This document shows, piece after piece, positions 43,397 through 57,546 of a stretch of 60,000 nucleotides of DNA; position 1 is the stretch's first letter, and each line of letters begins with the position of its first letter. The stretch is from Diphasiastrum complanatum (lineage: Eukaryota; Streptophyta; Lycopodiopsida; Lycopodiales; Lycopodiaceae). A program made the translations under genes and the position numbers. The notes under the pieces are model-generated. The model was not told the DNA's origin and made no database searches. It worked only from the letters and a program-made list of their open reading frames with translations. The stretch spans positions 1,631,720-1,691,719 of the forward strand of contig CM055103.1 in assembly GCA_029204225.1 (NCBI GenBank). The letters are read 5' to 3'.

Positions 43397-44980
43397 CCTA
43401 TATTGAAGTTTTTCACCTATATCGAAGAAAAATGCTGATTGTTGTGAAAAACAGTTCATTCCTGCAGACTTCTTTGAGAGAGTGATTTTAATAAAAGGAA
43501 GGAGTTGTGGGTTGCCAAAAGTTAGAACTTCACATAATGAGGTTCCGGTAAATCTCAAGTTATTCTATATTAGAACTTAAGAGGAAAATCTAGACGTATT
43601 CTAGATTAGGACCCTAACTTTGGAATGACAATTTGTGCCATGTCTAAATTAAGGGCGTTCTTCAGATTACAATTCTTTTATAGGCACCGTATGTGAGTTG
43701 GAAAGGTGTGAAACTTTCCAGATGGAAAAAGACTTTCTGGAACAACTCATGTGTCTTTTAAAAATTGTAATACACTCTTATGATATGGTATGGTCTCGGA
43801 AATTTGGAGAGTTGGGATTGATGCATCATAACTCAGATTCTAGAAAATACCTAATCCATAGGAGAGGATAGCATTAATACCCTGGATGAATAAACAAGTT
43901 AGTGAAATTTTCGTACAATTGATCACCTTACCAAATCGACTATGTTTATTGGGGTATAGATCAAGTAGTTATAGAGTGTCTATTTAGACTTTACGGTACC
44001 AAAGTGACATTATGAACATTCGCGATTCGAAGTTCACTAGTCATTTTTGGTCGGCCGTATTTGCTAAAATAGAGATGACTCTAAGTTTAAAAGATTTTCC
44101 GATCATTGGTTGTTGCCTATGTAAGGGTATCATGTCCTTTTATTGAGTATAGGACAAGAATCAGATGAATTATGATTGACGAATCATAGTTTAGATTCTA
44201 GTTATACTTGATCGGTTAAAAGAAGGATTACCTGCTTGATCAGAATATCAGGTAAGATAAGTATTTGTATTCTGATAGCAATCTCCTTGGAGAGGATGTT
44301 TTCCTTTAATGGAGATTGAGTTATTATAAGCATTTGGTTACCGGTCACAGCCCGTTTATGCTTATGGATTGGCACCTATATCACCATTGTGGTAGATACT
44401 CGGGTGTTCAAGTTTCAGAAAGTAGCGGATATCCTACATGATATGCTGGAAATGCTACGAATTGCACATGAAAATGTCCAATGTGCCAGGATAGGGATCG
44501 ACTTTATGAAAATCTAAAAAGATCACCGAGAGACTTCCAAGTGGGATTGGATATATTTGAAAATCCCGAAGGATTCGAGTGTAATGCATACCGACAAGCA
44601 TTATTAATTGTCCCCTAAAATTTAGAGGACCGTATAAGATCTTGAAAAAGATTGGATCCTTAGCTTACTAATTGGAACTCTTGAAGGATCTCAAGTGCAT
44701 CCCGTGTTTCACGTAAGCATCTCAAGAAGAGTCTATGTGAAGGAGTGCATCTTGGTTCTGAAAACCAAATGGACCTATTGGATGAATCATCGGGTGTGTC
44801 TTGGTTTGGACCCGGAAGGATCTTGGATATAAGAGCTAAACAATTGAGAAATCGTATAGTTACCAAGCATCTGGTTCAATGGAAGAGTCATACAGATGAT
44901 GATGATTCATGGTAATAGGAAGGAAGCTTCAGGAGGAGCTTTTCTAGTTTTAAGTTATGAGGACAGAACTTGAATAAGGG
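43397..44980 (+). pseudogene. Ty3/gypsy integrase and C-terminal domain relic (chromovirus-like)
   Basis: The plus strand reads an integrase core trace (RDSKFTSHFWSAVFAKIEMT near 44025), the post-integrase module (IRILKKIGSLAY-like near 44635, HPVFHVSISRRVYVKE near 44695) and a chromodomain-like end (ILDIRAKQLRNRIVTKHLVQ near 44825, then DDDDSW). Frames change repeatedly with many stops. It sits directly before a polypurine tract and LTR, the correct position for a gypsy pol end. The limit at 43397 is only where the preceding LTR fragment ends. Confidence 0.7.
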
Positions 44981-44988
44981 GGAAAGAA

Positions 44989-45470
44989 TGTCATGCCCAT
45001 GACCGGTCTCGGGTAGCGTGTCTATGCTAGGAACCGGTAGACCAACAACTTGTGACTATAAGAGAATTGGGGCCCTTATGTGTACATGGTCATAATTAAT
45101 GGTTGTAGGCCTAAAACACTTGATGGTGAATTTTTATGGGTCTATCAGTGAGTCATTGGAGAACTACATGACATGGCCCAGATAGGCTGGAGAGGTGTCC
45201 AGTGAGGTGTCACAGTGCACTACTAGTGGTGCATGGCCCTTGGAGGGTATAAGTATACCTATTGGGCTCTCATTAGTGTATGCTTGATACAATGAGGATG
45301 CTGCTAGTGTGATGCCTCATTCCTCTTTGTGATTGATCCATAGCTTGGGGGCTAGATCCGTTTGATCTAGGTTTAACTGAGTTGGTTTGTCCACCATCAG
45401 GTTCCCTTGTGTTGCTTGTGATTGGCATGCTTAAAATAGGATCCTTGGATTGAGGACTTTATAATAGACC
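44989..45470 (+). mobile_element. Ty3/gypsy 3' LTR, family G1 (plus strand)
   Basis: Follows AGGACAGAACTTGAATAAGG and a purine tract; begins TGTCATGCCCATGACC. The later part (GGGGGCTAGATCCG, GATCTAGGTTT) matches the G1 LTR at 10886-11407 in inverted orientation. The right end is approximate. Confidence 0.65.
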
Positions 45471-45560
45471 ATTTAAAAATGGGCTATGCCGAACACACGC
45501 TGGATTCAAACGTGTATAATGTAGGTAGACCTCAAATGTATAGGTTCTATACTATTGGAA

Positions 45561-45572
45561 GCTCTGATACCA
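45561..45572 (-). promoter_or_regulatory. Primer-binding site (initiator-Met tRNA), minus strand
   Basis: GCTCTGATACCA on the plus strand is the reverse complement of the copia primer-binding site. It lies directly beside an LTR starting TGTGAAGC at 45573. Almost no internal region remains on its left. Confidence 0.85.
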
Positions 45573-46416
<844 letters not shown>

Positions 46417-46509
46417 GTGTGAAATGTGTTGTCACTACAACATTCTGGAGGATTTTCAACCCTATACCTTGGTATACACCATGAAGTATGCCTTGGAACA
46501 AGATCCTAG

Positions 46510-46647
<138 letters not shown>

Positions 46648-46916
46648 CTACATGGATTGTACTTGCATTGGATATAGCTAATTGTGCATTGTTTGCTTAT
46701 TAGAGGTTACCGAGATCAAAACCTTCAAATTTGGTTTTCTAGAACAAAATCTTCAAACCAAATATGAATGTTAATAAATCTACAATAACTTAAATTATCC
46801 ATGAAGTTGTGCATCTAGATGCATGTCAATGGTCACTTATTGTTTTCCTTGATTTGGATCTCACATGTCACAACATTCACTAACAATTAATAATGTAGAA
46901 CTCTAATCAATAGTCA

Positions 46917-47646
46917 ATTTAGATCATTCTCCTCTAAAATAACAAGATTAGGAGACAAAATACAATAATTTGTTCTCATGCATGTGATCCTCATCATCTT
47001 TCCCATGCATCATTAAGAAAAGAAAAACATTAGCGCAATATAGAAAGATTAAGGATTTTCCTTTCGAGCACAAGTGTTAAGGATTTTCTTAATAAATAGC
47101 CCATCATTTTAGTAATGTTTATTCGATGTTTGGTAAAAGGAATGCATAATGGCCAGTTCATAAATTCATAGCAGGATAGCTAGAATTTAGTGATATCAAT
47201 GATTGATTTTTCGGTGGTCTTTTTTTATTGTGGACTTTGAAAATAGCCTTTGCCTATGGAATCATAGGCCCATGCTAGCTACCTACAAGAAATTTATTTG
47301 CTACAACTAGTGACACAAACTAGAATGGTGGAGCTGCTTGCTTCACAAGAAGGTACCAAATCACATGTACTGGAGGAACAATCTATGTATCAAAAAACAG
47401 ATTCTATTTCAACCAAACACATCAATTATTTGGTACTTGTAGTATGAGTCATGAGCTATTACAAGATATGTGCAAACACGTCTAAAGGGTTGGAACTTGA
47501 AAGAATAAAAATAATCTTTGAAACAATGAACTTCAAACTTCAACAATTTGTCAGGGAGCTTCAAGAGATCTACAACAATAAGGATACACATTGCAAATGC
47601 AGCAAATGATCTATGTCTTGAAAATTGAAAGCTCCAACTTCAAATA
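46917..47646. repeat. Dispersed repeat R2, copy 3
   Basis: The longest copy: its left part matches 6318-6355 (CATTCTCCTCT, ACAAGATTAGGAGACAAAAT) and its middle and right parts match 17221-17740. Same orientation as the others, no conserved ORF. Confidence 0.75.
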
Positions 47647-47654
47647 CCGGCCCT

Positions 47655-47954
47655 CCATTGGTCGAGATTATTGGTCATGCCTAGATTTAATTCCACGTCG
47701 AGGCCTGTTGGTGACTAATGACCTTCAGAGCACGCAGACACTCTAATTGAGACATATGGAATAGTGCATGTATGTGTGACTGTTATAGGCAGGAGGTATG
47801 CATGAAGAGCTGTGACCTAATTGTAGTTGACCTACATAAGAATTGCATGGACTCATGCACAGGATCCTACTCTCTATATATTGAGGTAGAGATTATTCTG
47901 TCGACGACTTTAGTCTAGGTTACCTGTTGAGCTCTTCTCCTCTTGCTATTACAT
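47655..47954 (+). mobile_element. Ty3/gypsy LTR fragment, family G1
   Basis: Reverse-complement match to 11040-11360 (ATTGGTCATGC, GGTGACTAATGACCTT, AGGCAGGAGGTATGCATGAA). It stops abruptly at TGCTATTACAT, where another element begins. Confidence 0.7.
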
Positions 47955-48900
47955 TGTTGGAAATTAAGCCCACAATTGTCTCCTTGGTGAATGACTAATT
48001 TCTATTTCATGATTCATCCTGCATGTTTATTGATCATTGATCTAGGGTCAGTTGAAATCAACTTTGGTTCTACGTCTGCTCATCTAATACCTGCAGGAAT
48101 CACAAACTTAGATAGCCAATTTATTTGAAGAATGTCTACAATGGGCTTCCGGCTGATCTCCAACAAAGGGTAACCAATCCTATCATAATTTCAAGTTCAA
48201 ATGTTAAGTTTAATAACTTGAAGTCACTGAAGACTTGGCCATCTTCAAAGACTTCCACGAAATTAGCATTCAGAACAAGATTGCAGAAATACATTACTTT
48301 CATGACAGTCTGCAAAAATGGACTATGTTTTCACAGTGTCGCCTTTTTTGCAATTCCTCGAAATGCGAAACTAGCATACTTAAATAGTTTAAACTATTTT
48401 GCAACAGTTCAATAGTTTAAACTATCTTGTCACAGTTCAAAGTTCAACCATTTTAGAGCACCTTCGGCTTTTTCGCAAAATCCCGAAGAGAGAGAAAAAA
48501 TGTCGAAGGTCGTCTACTTTGAATGAGGGACGCTCCCAACCACTTCCCAAATTTGCGAAGTGAGAGAAAGCCAGTTCTCTTATAAAGCGAAGTGAGAGAA
48601 TTTGCAATGCCCTCGTCCACATCAACATTCCCTATTGGTTGACAATGTACGTCATGTACAGTTGTCACAAGAGCCATATACTTCCAAGAACAACGACTTA
48701 CCTAATTAGGTGACAATCATTTATTGTAATTAATACATAGATGAAATCTATAAATAGATCATCAAGCACAAATTGTTGGTTGCTTCGTCCACGAGATGCA
48801 TTATTTGAGCCTCCCAATTATGCCATCAATTTTGGTTGTAATTGCTATTTGTATTGTGCTTCAGTGTAATATAGCAGTAGCACATTTCTATCTATGTACA
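47955..48900 (+). promoter_or_regulatory. Possible copia 5' LTR with TATA box
   Basis: A TGTTGGAAATTAAGCCC start at 47955 cuts off the G1 LTR sharply. A good TATA motif (TCTATAAATAGA) lies at 48747-48758, and copia protease/integrase coding follows at 49240 on the same strand. No primer-binding site or second copy was found, so the LTR reading is tentative. Small frames at 48125-48680 are not recognised. Confidence 0.35.
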
Positions 48901-49239
48901 ACATAGATGAATGCTTGTTGTGATTGAGTGCACTTTCATTGCTGTTTGATCGCGCTTGTATACTCACTCTGATCAGAACACGAATGTCTATGACTCCTCA
49001 GTTTCTGATCAGTCTATGGCTGTCTTTGATGCCTGAGGAACTCGCGATATTATACTGCTCTTCCATTTATTTCAGAACTATACTTCACGTTGAACCGGAT
49101 TTCAATAGTACCACATGCAAACCATCTCTAATCTCTTCGATGGACTGTACTCTTGTTTTAGAGTATGAATTAATTTTTAAGATCATGTTGGGCAATCAAG
49201 AAGCATAAAGCTATGATTATCCTTTAGCATAAGCGATCT

Positions 49240-50122
49240 ATTAGACTGTCTTTGCACCTAGCAGCCGCCTAGAATACCTCGACAACGGCGCTACCCAAAA
49301 CATGACCTCTTGCAAGGAATGGTTTACGGAGTACACAGCTTACAACAAAGACCAATTTATCTACCTCGGAAATTCTAGCATCATACGCGTGGAAGGCAAA
49401 GGAGTAGTGAAGATCAGCTTCAGCAACGATATGTCCATTTGTGTTCCTAATGTCCATGTTCCTCAGTTGTCAAAGAGCATGTTATCAGTCTCTAAGATAA
49501 CTGATGAGGGCTCCACTGTTACTTTCTCATCTGAGCAGTGTACAATACTCGAAGAAGATACTACTTTGACTACATGCACTAGAGCCGGAAATCTTTATGT
49601 ACTCTTAGTTAGTATCTCTAATGAAAATGTAAACGACAGTGTTGTTCAGTGGCATAGTCAATTTGGACATGTGAATACAAGATCACTTTCTTATATGCAT
49701 TGTAATAATTTAGTTGACGGACTAAATTTCTCTTCTTCATTGAAAAGGAAAATCTTTCTTTTGTTAATCATGAAACTATGGGAAGCACTCTAGAAGCAAG
49801 TTTCTAAAATCACCTTCCATCAAAACAAAGCATGTATTAGATCTTGTATAGAGCAATCTCTGTGGTCCAATGCCAACTCCATCCTTAGGAGATGCAATCT
49901 ATTTTATCACTTTCATAGATGATTATTCTAGATGGTGTACAATCATGTTCATTAAGCACAAATCTAAAGCCTTTGAATGCTTCAAGAGATTCATGGCCAT
50001 GGCCGAGACACAAATATCTAGGAAAGTGAAGGCACTCCAAACTGATGGTGGCGGCGAATACATCTCCAACGAGATGTACGACTACCTGGCTGAACATGGC
50101 ATCAAAAGACAGTTCACTACAT
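49240..50122 (+). pseudogene. Ty1/copia protease-integrase, plus-strand half of an inverted element
   Basis: The frame runs from LEYLDNGATQNM (protease active site, Ser of DSG replaced by Asn) through VPNVHVPQLSKSMLSVSKI and the pre-integrase VQWHSQFGHVNTRS (about 49650). After a break the integrase core follows (FIDDYSRWCTIMFIKHKSKA near 49910, TDGGGEYISNEMYDY near 50045). It ends abruptly after GIKRQFTT at 50122. The next segment of the same protein is found on the opposite strand starting near 51610, so the element was split by an inversion. Confidence 0.85.
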
Positions 50123-50159
50123 GATTAAGACATTGTGAATGTATCTTTGTTGAGTAATG

Positions 50160-51620
50160 TAAATCAACTTCTATTTTTTCTCTCTTTGGATTTGAATACC
50201 TAGACAGTAATGAGCTTTGCCCAGATTGGTTATGTCCAATTCGGAAGATAGCATGGTCTTAGCTTCTTTTATCATATCGATACTATTGCTGAAAAGCAAT
50301 GTGTCATCTACATACAAAGTCATGATAATAAAAGAATACTGCATTGAGTTGAAGTAGACATTCGAATCTAAAGTGCTTGGTTTTTAGCCATGATCAATAA
50401 GAAAAGTATTGATCCTTTGAAACCATGCTCGAGCAGATTGCTTCAAGCCATAACGTGCTTTTTGGTGTTTACACACATGATTGTGTTTACCTTCGATATT
50501 GTAACCTTTGACTTGCACCATGTAAATGTCTTCTTCGATAACTCCATTAAGATATGTTGTCTGTACATTCATTTGATGTATTTCCAAATCTGCAACAACA
50601 ACAAATGACAATAGAAGTTTGAAGGAAGAATGTTTAACTACTGGACTGAAGGTATCAGTGTAGTCAACATTGTGTACTTGGGAAAATCCTTTGCTGACAA
50701 GTCGAGCCTTTCGTCGATCGATACTTCCATCTGCGTTGTACTTGATTTTCAGTAACCATTTGCAATCAACCACATTTCTACTGGCAGGTGATTTGACAAT
50801 TGTCCAAGTCTGGTTCTTGATAAGAGATGAATACTCTGTATCCATAGCTTCTTTCCAGAGAACTGACTGAGTGCCTCTTCGACAGTTGTCACCTCTTGAA
50901 CAAAGTAAGTTGCAGACTCATCGATATACTTGATACGTGGTCTGCTTTGTCTTGTCGATCTTCTAGGTAATGTGCAAAGTTAATACTTTCATCATGCTAT
51001 AGTTGTTGGACTGCAACATTATCATCTTTAGATTCGCTGATGACAAGTTGTTCGTCAGGAGTAAAAGAGCTTCGACCTTCAATAGAAATAGTCGCCTGTT
51101 GAACTATAAAGTTTGATAATCCAGGAGAGTTTGATAGGTTGGCTATATGAGCTTTGCCTTTACCTTCGAGGTCGATAAACTGATCTTCGATGAAGATGAC
51201 ATCTCGGCTAGTGAATATCTTCGACTTGACAGGATCATACAACTTGTAAGTGTTATCTGAAGTAGTGTAGTTGATGAAATTAGACTTGATACTCTGCAAG
51301 TTGAGCTTCTACCTGAGATCATGCGGAATTTGTGCATAAGCGATACATCCAAAACCTCGTAAGTTCGATAAAGAAGGTTTGGAGCCTGTCCAAGCTTTGT
51401 ATAGTGTTATGTTTGAGAGACCTTTAGTAGGACATTTGTTCTGAATATAAACTGCAGTGAAAATAGTATCATCCCAGATGGACTTCGGAAGTGTCACATG
51501 TGATAACATGCACTTTGCCTATTCGACTAAGGTTCTCTCTCAACGGTCAATAGGAGAATTAGGAGAATAATCTAACAAATTGAACTATCGGACTATGTGC
51601 TATATCGATCTGATGCAATT
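50160..51620 (-). pseudogene. Ty1/copia integrase end and RT, minus-strand half of an inverted element
   Basis: Reading the minus strand from about 51610: a degenerate TPQQNG-like region, ERTLVE, the integrase end (PKSIWDDTIFTAVYIQNKCP near 51480), the VKSKIFTSRDVIFIEDQFID spacer near 51220, then RT: CKWLLKIKYNADGSIDRRKA near 50760, VQTTYLNGVIEEDIYMVQVK near 50540, YGLKQSARAWFQRI near 50430. After a frame change there is a VDD-containing palm trace near 50300. RNase H is absent. Several frameshifts are present. It continues the plus-strand half without overlap or gap in domain order. Confidence 0.85.
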
Positions 51621-51912
51621 TGACTATCTTTTGACCTTGAGGAATGTCAGACTTATCTTTCACAATCGAGCAAAATCTTCAATCGAGTAAGATTCTATTA
51701 AATGGTAACTACCGACAACTAAACTAGTGCCTTGATCCATCTGCAAACACTTTATTTTTCTAGGGTCTATAGAATAAAGTATGTGCACAATGGCTTCTTA
51801 GATAGTGGGAAAGTAAATGCATAAGTTCCATGTATATATTTGATAGAACATTTATAATTGACTAATCAAGAATCATCCCATGAACTCTATGTTATTTCAA
51901 AATAGAGCGTTC

Positions 51913-53077
<1,165 letters not shown>

Positions 53078-53801
53078 TGTTGTGGGTGTTACATGCACAT
53101 AAAGTAGAAAATAAGTTGTGAGGGCCGTGGCATCCTGCAAGCGCAAGCCCATAGCCCAATGAGCACTTGTAAAATAATGTATTCTAAATAAATTAGACTT
53201 TGGGCCATATAGTTAAAATAATGTTAAAAAGGCCAAAGTTTAAGCTAGCTAAGTTTGCTAAGTTTTGTTAATAAATCAAAAGTCAAAATGGTGGTAGGTG
53301 GGGTGTGCTTTGTGCACCATAAATTAGAATGTGTTTCTTTTGAAGGGTTAGGATTTCAATCCTACCTTCTTGAAGTAGCCAATAGAAACCAAGGGGAAAG
53401 GGCCTCCCCAAAGATAGAAAGGCACCTATTGTACTTCATTTCACATGAAAAATCTACCATTTTAAAGATCCAGGCATCCTCATGTGCTAATGCTTTCATG
53501 CTTTACTATTGTTTATGTTTGCTAATTATTTCCCATGTTTGCATTGTTCTTACTTTATGTTTTTAATGGCTTTTCCAATAGTATGTAGTGTTGAGCACAT
53601 GAGCTACCCCCCCTCACCTCTCTCTCTCTCTCACCTCCTTTCACCTCTATTTATGATGCTAATGTTAGTTGGATCCAGAGTTAGAGTGGGGTAGGTTAGT
53701 TTAGTGTGGAAGCAACTATTCGTAGTTAGATCACCTATGCTTGTGCTCTAACCCTTTTGACAGGTGGAGGGCTGCTCATCATCTATTCACAACATCCTAC
53801 A
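53078..53801 (+). mobile_element. Ty3/gypsy-type LTR (R1 element), 724 bp
   Basis: Starts TGTTGTGGGTGT, ends CACAACATCCTACA, and is followed by a gypsy-type primer-binding region. The reverse complement of most of it is at 7010-7737 and of its start at 17828-18002. In both of those places it is joined to the R1 internal region. Confidence 0.75.
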
Positions 53802-53820
53802 GTGACATCGTTGTCGGGGA
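53802..53820 (+). promoter_or_regulatory. Gypsy-type primer-binding region
   Basis: GTGACATCGTTGTCGGGGA directly after the LTR resembles the TGGCGCCGTTGCCGGGGA sequence that follows the 5' LTR in many plant Ty3/gypsy elements of the Athila/Tat group. Confidence 0.6.
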
Positions 53821-54639
53821 TATGCCATTACTAACTAGGTTAGCTGTCATTTTAGTTGTTTTTGTCTATTTTAGTGTGTTTTAGGTGGTTTTGGGACAGT
53901 ATAGGCTTGCTTTTGTGTGATTAAACTATTGGAAGCTATCGGAGGAGGTGTGGAGAGGTAGTGGAGACCTGAAATAGCCTCTAAGGACTTGACATTTCAT
54001 GACAACCATCAAAAAACCATAAAAAACCTACAAATATGCATTTGTGGTGGGAAAAGTGAGCTAAAAACCTTATTTCTCCCAAACTAGTGAACAAGAACTC
54101 TCGCATGACTGGCAGCAGCCTGAGGAAATTGTTCCAGACCTGCATAGAAGTCCGCAAGAGTTAGTTCCCAACATATTTCAAAAAATCAGAGAAAAATTAT
54201 AAAAATTCAAAAACCCTTGTAAAATAATAAAAAAAAATTAAAATTGCTCAATAACCTTCGCCAGGCCTCTTGTAGCTAGTTCTCACAGAGACAATCTCAC
54301 AAACGAGTCTATGAGAGTTACTTTTCAGTTTAACACCCCCTACGAGAGTTCCCAAGATCCAAAAGAACAAAATCAGACTGTAGAAATTGTAGGGGATTCA
54401 GTGGCTGAAGACATTTCTGGAAATATAATTGTAGGCCTTGGAAAACATCATAGACTTAAGCAAAATCTATCGTGGTTGTGGATTTTTTTAAAGACGAGTT
54501 GTCTAACTTCCTAGTAGAATGTCATTTTTGTTGAAAAATGAAAAATTATCTATCTTGAATTTAGGCTTTGGCAAAGTTTTTCTATGTGTATATGATGTTC
54601 CATATTGTAAATGACAAATTTGGCCTAGAAGAAACTCGA
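53821..54639 (+). mobile_element. Probable leader of the R1-type gypsy element, decayed
   Basis: Downstream of the primer-binding region with no ORF above 67 codons and no recognisable gag. The end of this region is not defined. Confidence 0.3.
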
Positions 54640-55323
54640 GCTATATGGGTTCTTCAAGTCTAGTTGGTAATAGACAACTTGCATATAGAATGTAGACATA
54701 GAAATGTCAACAATAGGCTTGTAGAAACTCGTGGCGCATCACATGCAATGATTGTAAGTGTTCCATAGTGACATGCAAGGCATGCACAAAGTGAATTGGA
54801 CACATGCATGATGATTTGTACAATTCTAAGCTAAAAATTTGACACTTGGTAAAAGTAGGTGGAAATGCATGCATGTAAAGTGACAAATGTCACTAGTTCT
54901 CTAGTTCTCACTTTTAAATGTGGATGAAAGTTGGAGAGAGATGGTTCTACCTCGAGCTACTCCAAACTCCATAAATATGTGTAAACTCTCTCATAATTTT
55001 TTATGAAGAACCAAGCTTTGAGGCTATTCCATGTCAATTTGGATCTACACTATTGTTTGCTTGAATTTTACTCTCTCTTTCTCTCTCTAACTCGAGTAGA
55101 GGCTTATGCTAACGCATTAAATTCTTTTACTTCTTCTCTTTTGTTTTTCAAAGCAATCATTCCTTGATTCTTAGCATGCTAGATTGTGATTTAGCCATAA
55201 AATTTTGTACTAGATCTTGGCATTCAATCTAGAATCAATTTATGTGCCAAACACAAAGCTTAACAAGATCATTCACACTTGAGGATCATTCCCCACACAT
55301 GTGAGCTTGTTGGAATATTATCA
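54640..55323 (+). mobile_element. Possible Ty1/copia 5' LTR (start unresolved)
   Basis: Ends in TATTATCA immediately before a primer-binding site, with gag downstream. I could not find a convincing TG start or a second copy, so the left limit is arbitrary. Confidence 0.4.
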
Positions 55324-55337
55324 TGGTATCAGAGCCA
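55324..55337 (+). promoter_or_regulatory. Primer-binding site (initiator-Met tRNA)
   Basis: TGGTATCAGAGCCA, a full 14-base match to the standard plant copia primer-binding site. It is 760 bases before the gag start. Confidence 0.95.
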
Positions 55338-56090
55338 AATTAAGATTTGCATGTTATTATCTCTTTTTGTATAAGAATTTGTGAGCCCAATTCAAGCAAA
55401 AAAGTTGCTTACACTTTTCTTCACCTTTTCTTGAAAAGTGTTTGTATCAAAGAGGATAAAAGCTAGATTTTTAGATCAAAATTGACATTGTATGAAATTC
55501 TGGAATTCCGCACGTGTGAAAATTAGATATTTTCATACCTCTTTATTTCCTTTATAATTGGTCCAAAGATATTGATCTTATAGCTTGATGGAAAGCTTAT
55601 GAGGTGTACTTTCCATTGCAATTGATGTCAAATCAATTTGATGTGTCTATCAAGAGTTATAAGCTCTTAAAGAGGGTAGGGAGAGGTCCAAAATTTGAGT
55701 GACCACTTTTTTATTTGATCCAATTTAGCTTGATTCACAATCCATTGTTTTTGCATATTCAACACAAGAAACTGAAGATCAAGACAAAGTTTGGAGTTAT
55801 TGAATACTTTGAGCCTTCTTTGAATCATTAGTGTTTTCTTTTGTAGCATCTAACATGTGCCAAAAGTAGAATCAAAACTTGTCTATACTCATCAATTCAT
55901 TTTGAGAGACTGATCTAGATTATCTTGTTTTGTGGAATATTTGAGATCTATCTCAAATACAGTTGCAAGTTTTTCACATAGGATAGATAACATACTCTTG
56001 AAAATTCCTATAGTGAAAGAGACTAGCAACATCAAGTCTGTTTGGAACAAGCTCAAACATGTAATTGTCCAATAACAAGAAGTCTTCATA

Positions 56091-57060
56091 ATATGGCACC
56101 TGTAGGAGGATATCTCTTAGAACCAAGTGAAAGACTAAGTACCTCCAATCATTCATGGAAGGTTAGGACGGGGTCTGTTCTTATACTCCAGGATGTTATG
56201 GACATAGTACTAGGTATTGAGGAGGAGCCTCAAGCACAATTTGAAATACCAAAGTATAGGAAAAGTCTAGAATGGCTCTATACTTCATTAAAATGAATGT
56301 CTCTAATGAGATTCTAAGAGAGATAGGATCTTGCCCCACTGCTAAAGAAGCTTGAGATGCACTTAAGTCACTCTATGAAGCTAAGAACACTTCTAGAATA
56401 CTCACTCTTAGAAATTAGATTTTTCAAAGTTTTCAAAGAAGTGAGAAGAGTGCATCAAATTATGTTCTGAGAGTAAAAGATCTTCATAGGGAGCTTGCTT
56501 GTGTTGGTGTCACAATCAATCAAGATGAGCTAGTACAAGTCATTCTTAATGGCTTAAAACAAGACTATGATAATCTTGTTCAGTCCTTTGCCATAAAGGA
56601 GGAGTTACCCAATTTGGAGACTCTTCAAGGAGTTCTCATCTCTGAAGAAGCAAAGCAAAGTTACAAACTTGCAAGGATGAACAAACTCGAGCATATTGGA
56701 AGTGAAAAAGCTCTCTTTGTCAAGGACAAGCATAAAGGGAGGAGCAAGAACTAGTTTTCTCAAGCTTTCAACAAAGACAAAGCCAATGACAAAGACAAAG
56801 ATGGTGAAGAGGATGACTCAACTCATCCTTCTACTTCCAAGACCAAGAAGAAGAAAGTCAAGTGTTTCTTTTGTGGCAAGAAGGGGCACTATGCCTCTAA
56901 TTGCTTAAAAAAAAAAAATCAACTCAAACAAGCAAATCTCTCTAATGAGAAAGAAGAAGACTTTATAGCAAGTGATGGAGAAGGATCTCTCATGGTGTCA
57001 AGCTTTTCTTCAACACCCTTCAAGAAGGATGGAGCATGGTACATCGATAGATGGAATCAC
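56091..57060 (+). pseudogene. Ty1/copia gag, broken
   Basis: Starts MAPVGGYLLEPSERLSTSNH, related to the gag of the 32-41 kb element (GGIMLESSERLSSSNYST). After one or two frame changes near 56270 it continues (KMNVSNEILREIGSCPTAKE, VQVILNGLKQDYDNLVQSFA near 56540) to a zinc knuckle CFFCGKKGHYASNC near 56870 and AWYID near 57040, where the protease should begin but similarity ends. In-frame stops (for example near 56355 and 56419) confirm it is dead. Downstream 57061-57429 has no recognisable feature apart from short repeated phrases around 57055 and 57175. Confidence 0.85.
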
Positions 57061-57429
57061 TGCATAAAGCTTAAGCATCACAAGTCTATGCTATGTATAG
57101 TATGGCATATAGCCTGAGATTTGAAATCCTTGAACAAATCTTTATGAGTCATTACTGCTCAATGGAATAACTACATAAAGCTTAAGCGTGACAAATCTAC
57201 GCTATATATAGTATTGTATATGAAAGCTTTTGGTCTTGTTTATAGTAGCTCTAGCACAACATCTCTTTTAATTCTATTGTACCTTATAAAGGACTTAAAA
57301 GATTCATTTATACAGCAAATGATCATGAATGTTGTATTGAAGGAATTGGCAACATTCCATTAAAACTTGCTTCTTCTAAAGTTCTATCACTTTCCAATGT
57401 TCATTCCTGAATTCAATGAAATAAGTAGT

Positions 57430-57540
57430 TCACAACAACACCCGTCGCGATTTGTGACGTGTTTTACGACGTGAATCGCGGGTTTATTTTTTTTTTAATT
57501 CGTCGCGGACGTCGGCAAAACACGTTGCTATAAGGTCGTC
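57430..57540. other. CpG-rich island with imperfect hairpin
   Basis: In otherwise AT-rich DNA this stretch has many CG dinucleotides. GTCGCGATTTGTGACGTG and GACGTGAATCGCGGG are imperfect inverted repeats around TTTTAC, followed by further TCGTCGCGGACGTCGG. It might be the end of a small DNA transposon, but no partner end was found. Confidence 0.35.
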
Positions 57541-57546
57541 GGAATC

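Noticed and set aside
45240-45560. Possible host gene promoter near the G1 LTR
   Set aside because: The sequence matches the family G1 LTR and lacks any downstream host-like ORF.
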